Assembly (NCBI GenBank): GCA_030672255.1
Contig: DAOVGU010000130.1
Span: 1 to 6,323, forward strand
From: a bacterium
GTDB lineage: Bacteria > Ratteibacteria > UBA8468
Length of the DNA stretch: 6,323 nt
Reading direction: 5' to 3'
Both the position numbers and the translations under genes were made by a program. The notes under the pieces are model-generated. The model did not search any database, was not told the DNA's origin, and was given only the letters and a program-made list of their open reading frames with translations. Below, one piece after another: positions 1 through 5,687 of the stretch (position 1 is the stretch's first letter; each line of letters opens with the position of its first letter).

Positions 1-1802
1 TAGGCAAAGTTTGCCCCGGCAATACCCTCCATCTTTTTGAAGAGAATTTCGGTAGTCTCTTTGGCGCCCAGGGTTGGAAAGGTAACACCAAAGACGGTAA
101 AGACGCCCGAGGCGACAAAGTATTGGCCAATGGAGATCGCCTTTTCACTCATCCACTCCGGAGCAGCTCCCGCGGCCGGTAGGTCGCTAATGTCGTCTCC
201 TAATCCTCCTTCCTTCACCACCGCCGAGCCAGCGATGAGGATGCGGGCATTGTCCACACAGGAGCCCATATTAAGCACAGGAGGAATCCCCACCGTCTCA
301 CAAACTTCAGCAAGTCCAGCCCCCGCATACTTTTTCGCTGCTTCAGGTAGCATTAGCCCTGCCTTAGCGCAGGCAATGGCCGAACAGCCTGTCTGTAAGA
401 CGATAACATCATTTTTGATTAACTCCTTTACCATCTCGATATGAACCCAATCATGCTTTACCTTGGGATTATTGCATCCCACTACCCCGGCTATCCCTCT
501 GATTCTTCCATTGATAATATTATCATTGAGGGGTCGAACCGAGGCTCGATAGAGACCGCCAAGCAGATAATTAATCGTCTCATAAGAAAAGCCGGAGATA
601 TGTTCAATCTTTTCCTTTGGTATATCAATCTTAGGAGGACGATTAGGGAAATTTTCCACCGCTATTTTTATAATTTCTTTTGCCATCTGCAAACCATTTT
701 TCTCGTGGAACTCGATATAAATGGTGCCAGGGAATTTAGCTATTGGGGAGGTGCTGATAATCTTGGTATGGTAACATTGCGCTACATTGGCGAGAGCCGG
801 CATAATGCACTGAATGTCCACCACCACCGCCTCTATTGCTCCGGTAACTACGGCCAACTCCTGCTGAAGGAAATTGCCGGCAACAGGGATTCCATGGCGC
901 ATCAGCATCTCCAGTCCCGTACAGCACATACCAACAATATTTATCCCTTTCGCCCCTTTAGATTTAGCCAGCTCTAAAAGTTCCTTATCGGAGGCTGCCT
1001 CCACAATCATCTCTGAAAGTAAAGGCTCATGGCCATGAACAAGAATATTTACCTCATCTTCGCAAAGAGTGCCAAGATTAGCCGTTCCTAAAACCGGCTC
1101 CGGTGTCCCAAAGAGGATATCCTGGACATCTGTGGCAAGCATTGAACCTCCCCAACCATCTCCTAAGGATGCCCTCATCCCCTGAAGTAAAAGATGTTCC
1201 GGGTCATGGTCAACACCCATATGTGTCCGATGCATAATCTCAACAATCTCCCGGTCAATTCCTCGGGGAGCAATTCCTTTTTTGCGCCAGATCTCCTGAC
1301 GCTTCAACGGCGCCTTTTTAAGATAACGAATCTCCCCCTCCTGATTGCCAAATTCTGCGAGAACAGCATTTGCTACATCTTTGAGTATATCCTGGGTACT
1401 TCTTCCTTCTACCTTAATACCGAAATCTAAGGCTACGGCAACAAGTTTTTGTTCATCCTTAATCTTATAGTCAGGAGCCTCATTATTGGCTACCGCAAGG
1501 AGGGTCTCCGCTACCCCCCGACCATGGTCGGAATGGGCCGCTGCCCCTCCCGCGACCATGCGGATGAAGTTTCGCGCCGCAATCGTATCGGCGGTTGCTC
1601 CGCAGACACCCTTCTGGGCACCTTCACCAAAGGGGTCAATCCGGCAGGGACCCATACTACAATTCTTGCAACAGATACCAAGCTCTCCAAATCCGCATTG
1701 AGGAAGTTGGTTTTCTAACCGATCCCAAGCAGTCTCTACCCCATCCTTTTTGGCTTTCTTTATTAAAGGCTCTACCGTTTTATCAATGCTTCTCTCTTTC
1801 AT
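1..1802 (-). CDS. cooS: Ni-Fe carbon monoxide dehydrogenase catalytic subunit, C-terminus cut by the window edge
   Basis: This is the anaerobic CO dehydrogenase catalytic subunit (CooS/AcsA), which interconverts CO and CO2 at a Ni-Fe-S C-cluster in a cytoplasmic homodimer. My translation gives 600 residues from the ATG at 1802-1800, still open at position 1. The family is about 620-640 residues, so only the tail is missing. N-terminal cysteines are C36 and C44 (D-cluster) and C45, C48, C53 and C67 (B-cluster). The AAHSDHGRG segment holds H90 and H93 of the presumed proton path. All C-cluster ligand motifs are present: HGHEP (H258), MCCTG (C293/C294), IQCIMP (C332), VGCNN (C443), TGCSA (C473) and GSCVDN (C515). 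The lysine of SEKAISIG (K554) probably matches the catalytic lysine. It should therefore be active. AGGAG lies 4 nt before the start. The gene follows the flavoprotein gene after 113 nt that contain a palindromic repeat pair, so its expression may be set partly apart from the upstream genes. Identity is near certain from the motifs. Confidence 0.97.
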   Translation of the reverse strand, partial: MKERSIDKTVEPLIKKAKKDGVETAWDRLENQLPQCGFGELGICCKNCSMGPCRIDPFGEGAQKGVCGATADTIAARNFIRMVAGGAAAHSDHGRGVAETLLAVANNEAPDYKIKDEQKLVAVALDFGIKVEGRSTQDILKDVANAVLAEFGNQEGEIRYLKKAPLKRQEIWRKKGIAPRGIDREIVEIMHRTHMGVDHDPEHLLLQGMRASLGDGWGGSMLATDVQDILFGTPEPVLGTANLGTLCEDEVNILVHGHEPLLSEMIVEAASDKELLELAKSKGAKGINIVGMCCTGLEMLMRHGIPVAGNFLQQELAVVTGAIEAVVVDIQCIMPALANVAQCYHTKIISTSPIAKFPGTIYIEFHEKNGLQMAKEIIKIAVENFPNRPPKIDIPKEKIEHISGFSYETINYLLGGLYRASVRPLNDNIINGRIRGIAGVVGCNNPKVKHDWVHIEMVKELIKNDVIVLQTGCSAIACAKAGLMLPEAAKKYAGAGLAEVCETVGIPPVLNMGSCVDNARILIAGSAVVKEGGLGDDISDLPAAGAAPEWMSEKAISIGQYFVASGVFTVFGVTFPTLGAKETTEILFKKMEGIAGANFA

Positions 1803-1806
1803 ATTT

Positions 1807-1811
1807 CTCCT
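1807..1811 (-). promoter_or_regulatory. Ribosome binding site of cooS
   Basis: AGGAG on the minus strand with a 4-nt AAAT spacer before the ATG at 1802. It fixes the start, and the residues that follow match the usual CooS N-terminus, placing the first cluster cysteine at residue 36. Confidence 0.8.
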
Positions 1812-1837
1812 ATTTAAGCTGCTTAATTAACAAAATT

Positions 1838-1893
1838 GTAGTGGCACGATTTATCGTGCATTTCTGGCTCTGCCTCATAAATGAGGCAACTAC
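1838..1893. repeat. REP/BIME-like inverted pair of GTAG hairpins, FNOR-cooS gap
   Basis: Two palindromic units in inverted orientation. The plus-strand unit has GTAG at 1838-1841 and the perfect palindrome GCACGATTTATCGTGC at 1844-1859. The minus-strand unit has GTAG as its complement at 1890-1893 and the palindrome GCCTCATAAATGAGGC at 1872-1887. The GTAG heads are on the outside, so TGTAGT (1837-1842) can also pair with ACTACA (1889-1894) to close a stem around both hairpins. It fills half of the 113-nt gap between the flavoprotein stop and cooS. No run of T follows either hairpin on the minus strand, so it does not look like a simple intrinsic terminator. In the transcript it could stabilise or process the mRNA between the two genes. 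That role is inference; the structure is read directly. Confidence 0.85.
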
Positions 1894-1915
1894 AGAACCT
1901 TTATTTAAAGGAATA

Positions 1916-3208
1916 TTATGCCATTTTAATTGGATTCCCTTGCAAAGAGACCGTTTCTCGGAAACCTTCTTTCTGCTCTAACAGTTCACTTACCTTGCTA
2001 TAGTCAAACCAGTCCTCCAGCAGAATATCCTTTATCCCGGATATATCTACCTTTCTTCTAATTAGTGCTAAATAGACACCGGCATTTTCAATATTGCCAA
2101 CAAAGACAGCCCCTACCAATTTTTTGCCCTTAAGAACAATTTTCTTATATTGATACTTTTTGGGTTGACTGCGAACAAATTCTTCATAGCCCTTTTCTTT
2201 TACCCTCACATAACCCAGAGAGATAATGGGAAGACCAAAAAAATCAATCGAATTTGCCGCGATTGAGCCGGGATACTTTTTTCTTTCTCCGGCCATATTT
2301 AAGCCAGCAATCCTTCCTTGCTCAGCGGCGGCTGTCCAGAGGGCGTTGATTGTCGGTTCACCGGTAATCAGGTCTGTTGTTTCGGCGACATCACCCCCGG
2401 CATAGACATTCTCCACATTTGTCTGGAGATATTGATTGGTAATGATTCCCCAATGAGTCTGAATTTTGCTATCTTTAACCAAATCCATATTGGAACGCAC
2501 ACCTTTACCGATGATGATAATCTGGCAATTCATTTTTTCTTCATTATCCAAAAGGACACCCTCAACCTCCTTCTTGCCTAAAATTTTCTTTGGCGCCAGA
2601 CCCGTCCTGATTTTAATGCCATTTTCCATAAGCCAGCGGCTGACCATCTCTGCGGAATCGTTATCTGTAACCTGGGAAAGAACGCGGGGCGACTTTACAA
2701 TAATTTCCACATCCATACCCTGTTGCTTCAAAGCATAGCCCGCCTTTAAGCCAATCAACCCTCCGCCAAAGACCAAAACCTTCTTTGCCCGGGGAATCAA
2801 CTTTAAAATTTCTTTGGCATCATTGAGTGTCCGGAAACCGAATACCCCATACTTATCTTCGCCCTCAACCCCTAAAAATTTGGGACTGCCACCGGTAGCG
2901 ATAAGGAGTTTATCGTACTTTAACTCTTTACCATCGGAAAGAACTATCCTTTTATCTTCTGGTTTTACACTTTCCACCTTCTTATTCAAAATCAATTCCA
3001 TCCTGTTGTCTTTATAAAAATTCTTCTCTCTTAACAAGAGATTTTCTTCCTGATGAGTACCGGCAAGATAATTGGAGATCAAGCATCTACAATAGGCAGG
3101 GTAATTTTCATCGGAGATAACTGTGATTTTACTTTTCTGATCCTTCTTCCTTATTGCTTCTACCGCATTTATTCCTGCGGCACAATTACCAATGATTAAG
3201 TAATCCAT
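1916..3208 (-). CDS. FAD/NAD(P)-dependent oxidoreductase (FNOR) of the CooS-CooF-FNOR type
   Basis: A 430-residue two-dinucleotide-fold flavoprotein of the pyridine nucleotide-disulfide oxidoreductase superfamily. The FAD fold begins at once with IIGNCAAGINAVEA (residues 5-18). LLIATGG is at 101-107. The NAD(P)-binding GGGLIG is at 148-153, after KKVLVF. The second FAD motif VYAGGDVAE is at 268-276. The rest resembles the C-terminal domain of NADH-dependent nitrite-reductase-like and rubredoxin-reductase-like enzymes. In bacteria, genes of this kind next to cooS and cooF are taken to move electrons between the CODH ferredoxin and NAD(P)H, and that is the inferred job here. A CxC pair (C40, C42) sits in AYCRCLIS, where many relatives I know read YSRPLIS. 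The start overlaps the cooF end by 13 nt. The RBS is weak, which suggests translation by coupling. Cytoplasmic, with no signal peptide or membrane segment. The family is secure; the electron partner is inferred. Confidence 0.92.
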   Translation of the reverse strand: MDYLIIGNCAAGINAVEAIRKKDQKSKITVISDENYPAYCRCLISNYLAGTHQEENLLLREKNFYKDNRMELILNKKVESVKPEDKRIVLSDGKELKYDKLLIATGGSPKFLGVEGEDKYGVFGFRTLNDAKEILKLIPRAKKVLVFGGGLIGLKAGYALKQQGMDVEIIVKSPRVLSQVTDNDSAEMVSRWLMENGIKIRTGLAPKKILGKKEVEGVLLDNEEKMNCQIIIIGKGVRSNMDLVKDSKIQTHWGIITNQYLQTNVENVYAGGDVAETTDLITGEPTINALWTAAAEQGRIAGLNMAGERKKYPGSIAANSIDFFGLPIISLGYVRVKEKGYEEFVRSQPKKYQYKKIVLKGKKLVGAVFVGNIENAGVYLALIRRKVDISGIKDILLEDWFDYSKVSELLEQKEGFRETVSLQGNPIKMA

Positions 3209-3699
3209 ATATTTTTTAACTTCACATCTTTTCTTCTTGTTGATAGCCTTTTCTTAAAATCCTCCAGTTCTCCAAAAAACAATGCTTTTGTCGGGCAGGC
3301 AGTTACACAGGCCGGTATTTCCTCATCCTGACAGAGGTCACAGCGCAAAGCTATTTTTTTCTCTTTAGCCGGTCTGATTACCCCAAAGGGACAAACCATC
3401 ACACACATCCAGCAGCCAACACATTTATCTTCATCTAAAAGCACCAGCCCCGTTTCTGAATCCTTAAAAACAGCGCCCGAAATACAGGCATCGATACAAT
3501 ATGGCTCCTCGCAATGTCGACACTGTAAAGGAAAGGTTTGAAGTTTTGTATCCCTTTCTACCTTTGTCCTGGAGCGAGGTCTCGGCTCTTCTTGCAGGGA
3601 GGAAAAAAGGTCCTTTGATGAGGAATGTTCAACGGCGCAGGCAATTTCGCAGCTTCTACAGGAAAGACACCGCTCAATATCAACAAACAGTCTTTTCAT
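3196..3699 (-). CDS. cooF: CooF-like polyferredoxin with four [4Fe-4S] motifs
   Basis: A 167-residue ferredoxin of the CooF/HycB/DmsB-like type, the electron carrier beside CO dehydrogenase. It has exactly 16 cysteines in four sets: C11/C14/C17/C21, C60/C63/C68/C72, C93/C96/C99/C103 and C120/C123/C131/C135. This predicts four [4Fe-4S] clusters. The second set ends CISG instead of the usual Cys-Pro; the third and fourth keep CP (C103-P104, C135-P136). There is no twin-arginine or Sec signal, so it is cytoplasmic. The ATG shares an ATGA overlap with the acsD stop, and the 3' end overlaps the flavoprotein start by 13 nt, so all three should be translated together. The expected flow is CooS to CooF to the flavoprotein, or the reverse during CO2 reduction. 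It could be called simply a 4Fe-4S dicluster-type protein; its position between acsD, FNOR and cooS supports CooF. Confidence 0.93.
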   Translation of the reverse strand: MKRLFVDIERCLSCRSCEIACAVEHSSSKDLFSSLQEEPRPRSRTKVERDTKLQTFPLQCRHCEEPYCIDACISGAVFKDSETGLVLLDEDKCVGCWMCVMVCPFGVIRPAKEKKIALRCDLCQDEEIPACVTACPTKALFFGELEDFKKRLSTRRKDVKLKNIWIT

Positions 3700-4652
3700 T
3701 CTTTCTTGACTAAATCGTTTATCACCTTTCGCACCAATTTTATGCTCTCTGGATGTCTCATAATTAACAGGTCACCACCGGCTAATAACAATGTTACCCC
3801 GGTTAAGGCCTCTAAAAGAATGCCCCGGTTGGCTTCATTGCCCAATTTCGGGTCATCCTTCTGGCTTGTCTTGGTTTCTTTCTTCTTCCAGACATCGGTA
3901 GCAAAGTTAGCCACCATCGGAAATTGCAACTTCGCATCCTGTTGAGTAAGGGCAGCCTGGCGATCACGCTCCATTACCGAATAGGTATATTCTAACCCAT
4001 AACCCAAACTACAACCGCCAATGTTAGGGTCAACTATAATCTGCTCATCCGGTACACCCAAATCCCCGAGAAGAATATTTAATTGCTTGGCAAGGTTAAT
4101 ATCAATCGGGGTGGAGGCCACCACCGTATGCTTATAGGCAATGGCGGCAGCTCCTATTTTCCTGTAATTCTTATCGGTGGCCGGTCCCAAAATCAATCTT
4201 TTGTCCTGGCAAATCTCGGCTACCTTTGGCAGAACTAATGCATCCTTTTCATCGTTTTCACAGCCCCAGACCATTAAAGGAACCTCAACACTATCGGCAA
4301 CCTCTTTAATTAGTGGTGCTATCTCATCGGCCGACTTATTCAAACCATTGGGATCAGTACTGACCAACCGCAAGCAAATCAACTCCGCATTAAACTCACT
4401 TATACATTTTTTAGCCCAGGCGGCGGGATTGTCAATCACATCCTGAAAGGGTTGAATAACTGCAGGGGGCCATTCCTCCGGTTTGCTATCATAAACCTCA
4501 AATGCAATCACCGGCTTATGGGGCATTTCTCCTTCAAAAAGGTGAAAAGGGTATGAGGTCTCCCCTCCGATGGTTACCTCTTTTTCCCCTTTGCCAAGTT
4601 TAATCTCCTTTATCTTTCCCGAATAGGAAATCTTTGGAACATCCCATGCCAT
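3696..4652 (-). CDS. acsD: Corrinoid iron-sulfur protein small subunit (acetyl-CoA synthase complex, delta type)
   Basis: AcsD/CdhD, the TIM-barrel small subunit of the corrinoid iron-sulfur protein. With the cobamide- and cluster-bearing AcsC it takes the methyl group from methyl-tetrahydrofolate and passes it to acetyl-CoA synthase. Recognised by the N-terminal pattern YSGKIKEIKLG...VTIGGETSYPFHLFEGEMPHKPVIAFEV, and by VDPNIGGCSLGYGLEYTYSVMER, LLLAGGDLLIMRHPES and the ordinary length of 318 residues. No cysteine cluster is expected in this subunit. I place the start at the ATG at 4652-4650, four codons inside the longest frame. It has GGGAG with a 5-nt spacer (4658-4662) and gives the family-like start MAWDVPKISYSG. 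The upstream ATG at 4664 has no RBS and abuts the repeat element. The stop overlaps cooF by ATGA. acsC, its obligate partner, is not in the window, so it is either nearby or elsewhere in the genome. Confidence 0.94.
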   Translation of the reverse strand: MAWDVPKISYSGKIKEIKLGKGEKEVTIGGETSYPFHLFEGEMPHKPVIAFEVYDSKPEEWPPAVIQPFQDVIDNPAAWAKKCISEFNAELICLRLVSTDPNGLNKSADEIAPLIKEVADSVEVPLMVWGCENDEKDALVLPKVAEICQDKRLILGPATDKNYRKIGAAAIAYKHTVVASTPIDINLAKQLNILLGDLGVPDEQIIVDPNIGGCSLGYGLEYTYSVMERDRQAALTQQDAKLQFPMVANFATDVWKKKETKTSQKDDPKLGNEANRGILLEALTGVTLLLAGGDLLIMRHPESIKLVRKVINDLVKKE

Positions 4653-4657
4653 CTTTA

Positions 4658-4662
4658 CTCCC
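4658..4662 (-). promoter_or_regulatory. Ribosome binding site that decides the acsD start
   Basis: GGGAG followed by TAAAG and then the ATG at 4652. The alternative upstream ATG (4664) would put this signal inside the coding sequence and has only a CCAAAA leader of its own, so the shorter 318-residue product is preferred. Confidence 0.75.
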
Positions 4663-4669
4663 ATTTTTG

Positions 4670-4731
4670 GCGAGGCTAAAGCCTCGCACTACATTCAAAT
4701 ATGTTTATGTAGTGCGACCCTTTAGGGTCGC
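4670..4731. repeat. REP/BIME-like inverted pair of GTAG hairpins, orf55-acsD gap
   Basis: Two palindromic units with their GTAG heads facing each other. The minus-strand unit has GTAG as its complement at 4689-4692 and the palindrome GCGAGGC-TAAA-GCCTCGC at 4670-4687. The plus-strand unit has GTAG at 4709-4712 and GCGACCC-TTTA-GGGTCGC at 4714-4731. The heads extend into a 9-bp inverted repeat, GCACTACAT (4686-4694) with ATGTAGTGC (4707-4715), so the region can fold either as two hairpins or as one central stem. It occupies most of the 90-nt gap. It begins 11 nt after the orf55 stop and ends 7 nt before the acsD ribosome binding site. A role in mRNA stability or in access to the acsD start is possible but unproven. 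Confidence 0.88.
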
Positions 4732-4742
4732 TATATCCCTCA

Positions 4743-4910
4743 TTATGCTGAATTTTTTCTCTTCTCACTTCCATACCAATCTTTGGAGAACCAATATCTT
4801 TCTCCAGTTTGTAAGTACTTAAGCATATCCTCTCTATTTCTTAGCTTCTTTCTCCAATTAATTGATTCCTGTAATTTTTCGGTCTTTGTAATATCCTTTT
4901 TCTCTTCCAT
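4743..4910 (-). CDS. Small protein of 55 residues, function unknown, between cooC and acsD
   Basis: I do not recognise this gene. It starts with ATG at 4910-4908 and stops with TAA at 4745-4743, three bases after the cooC stop. GGAG (4920-4917) lies 6 nt before the start and inside the last cooC codons, so it is probably translated by coupling. The product begins MEEKKDITKTEKLQ. It is rich in Lys, Arg and Glu, has no Cys or His, no signal peptide and no membrane segment. The C-terminal half is aromatic (Y32, Y39, W40, F41, W45, Y46, in KYLQTGERYWFSKDWYGSE). The first half looks helical and charged. Lack of Cys and His argues against a metal carrier such as CooT. Its place between a nickel-insertion ATPase and a corrinoid protein gene suggests a small assembly or regulatory partner of the CODH/ACS machinery; this is a guess from context only. 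The reading frame and its ribosome binding site are the evidence that it is real. Confidence 0.72.
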   Translation of the reverse strand: MEEKKDITKTEKLQESINWRKKLRNREDMLKYLQTGERYWFSKDWYGSEKRKNSA

Positions 4911-4913
4911 TTT

Positions 4914-5672
4914 TCACTCCAATTTCGCAAGAATCTTTCTTCCTTCTTCAAGTATTTCCGGACAGTACTCAAAAAAAGGAATATTTTTTAAGTCGGCCTC
5001 AATTATCTTCTCATTATAGGGAATAAATCCTATGAAGTTAAAACCGTTCAGGTTATCCAAAATAAATTTTTTATCACCATTTTCTCGAATTTTATTCCCT
5101 ACTATTTCAATCTTGGGAATACCTATCTCTTTGGCTAAATCCCTGATTTTATAGGCTGTTTCTATACTGGACCGGCCCGGTTCAACGACCACGATTAAGC
5201 TATCTACGCTCTCGGCCGTACCCCGGCCTAAATGCTCTATTCCAGCCTCCATATCCAGGATCAAAGCCTCCATTCGCTCCACTACTAAATGACGGAGAAG
5301 CGCCTTTAAAAAAGCGTTCTCCGGACAGGTGCACCCTGCTCCACCTCCTCTTACCAAACCCATAACCGCTAAATTTATTCCCTGGTGGGAAAGGAAATAT
5401 TTATCCGGGATATCATCCACCTTAGGATTTAGCTTAAAATAGGGGTTAGAGGTGCCAATTTTTCCCCCCGTTCTTTCCTCAATTAACTTTTTCATCTTGA
5501 TTAAAGGGGTAATCTCGGAAGGGTTAGGAAATCCCAGGGTAAGAGCGAGATTAGCGTCAGGGTCGGCATCAATGGCAAAAACTTCTCTTTCTTTCTCCGC
5601 AAATAATTTGGCAAGAATAGCAACCAGGAAAGTCTTACCTACTCCACCCTTCCCGGTCACCGCGAGCTTCAT
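4914..5672 (-). CDS. cooC: CooC-type nickel-insertion ATPase for CO dehydrogenase maturation
   Basis: A 252-residue MinD/ParA-family (SIMIBI) ATPase that binds as a dimer and uses ATP to deliver nickel to the CODH C-cluster. The deviant Walker A GKGGVGKT is at residues 7-14, with signature lysine K8. The switch I region AIDADPDANLALTLG is at 33-47. The CxC pair C114/C116, in GGGAGCTCPENA, is the metal-binding pair at the dimer interface of CooC proteins. The Walker B/switch II motif DMEAGIEHLGRGT is at 140-152. The length matches CooC. The paralogue AcsF, which matures acetyl-CoA synthase, is very similar, so that alternative remains open with acsD next door; a complete cooS four genes downstream makes CooC the simpler reading. 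No good ribosome binding site precedes the ATG. The gene begins 15 nt after the end of the pabC-like frame, so it may depend on coupling to it or on a leaderless start. Confidence 0.93.
   Translation of the reverse strand: MKLAVTGKGGVGKTFLVAILAKLFAEKEREVFAIDADPDANLALTLGFPNPSEITPLIKMKKLIEERTGGKIGTSNPYFKLNPKVDDIPDKYFLSHQGINLAVMGLVRGGGAGCTCPENAFLKALLRHLVVERMEALILDMEAGIEHLGRGTAESVDSLIVVVEPGRSSIETAYKIRDLAKEIGIPKIEIVGNKIRENGDKKFILDNLNGFNFIGFIPYNEKIIEADLKNIPFFEYCPEILEEGRKILAKLE
4917..4920 (-). promoter_or_regulatory. Ribosome binding site of the 55-residue gene, inside the cooC 3' end
   Basis: GGAG with a 6-nt spacer (TGAAAA, which contains the cooC TGA stop) before the ATG at 4910. This is the main support for the small gene being translated and for coupling to cooC. 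Confidence 0.7.
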
Positions 5673-5687
5673 AGATTATGCATTTTA

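Noticed and set aside
1844..1887. The hairpins before cooS as an intrinsic terminator
   Set aside because: Neither hairpin is followed by a run of T on the minus strand, and the stems belong to the dispersed GTAG repeat family.
37..1981. Several plus-strand open frames (37-444, 441-977, 1194-1430, 1449-1718, 1595-1981) and a minus-strand frame at 736-927
   Set aside because: All lie antisense to, or out of frame with, cooS, whose full set of cluster-ligand motifs shows which strand and frame is coding; one also crosses the palindromic repeat. Their translations show no recognisable domain.
4653..4664. Upstream ATG of acsD adding four residues (MGVK)
   Set aside because: It has no ribosome binding site, and the GGGAG lying within it is ideally placed for the internal ATG that gives the family-like N-terminus.
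4670..4731. The hairpins between orf55 and acsD as a terminator or riboswitch
   Set aside because: No U-tract follows on the minus strand, and there is no known aptamer core; the structure is fully explained by two inverted repeat units.
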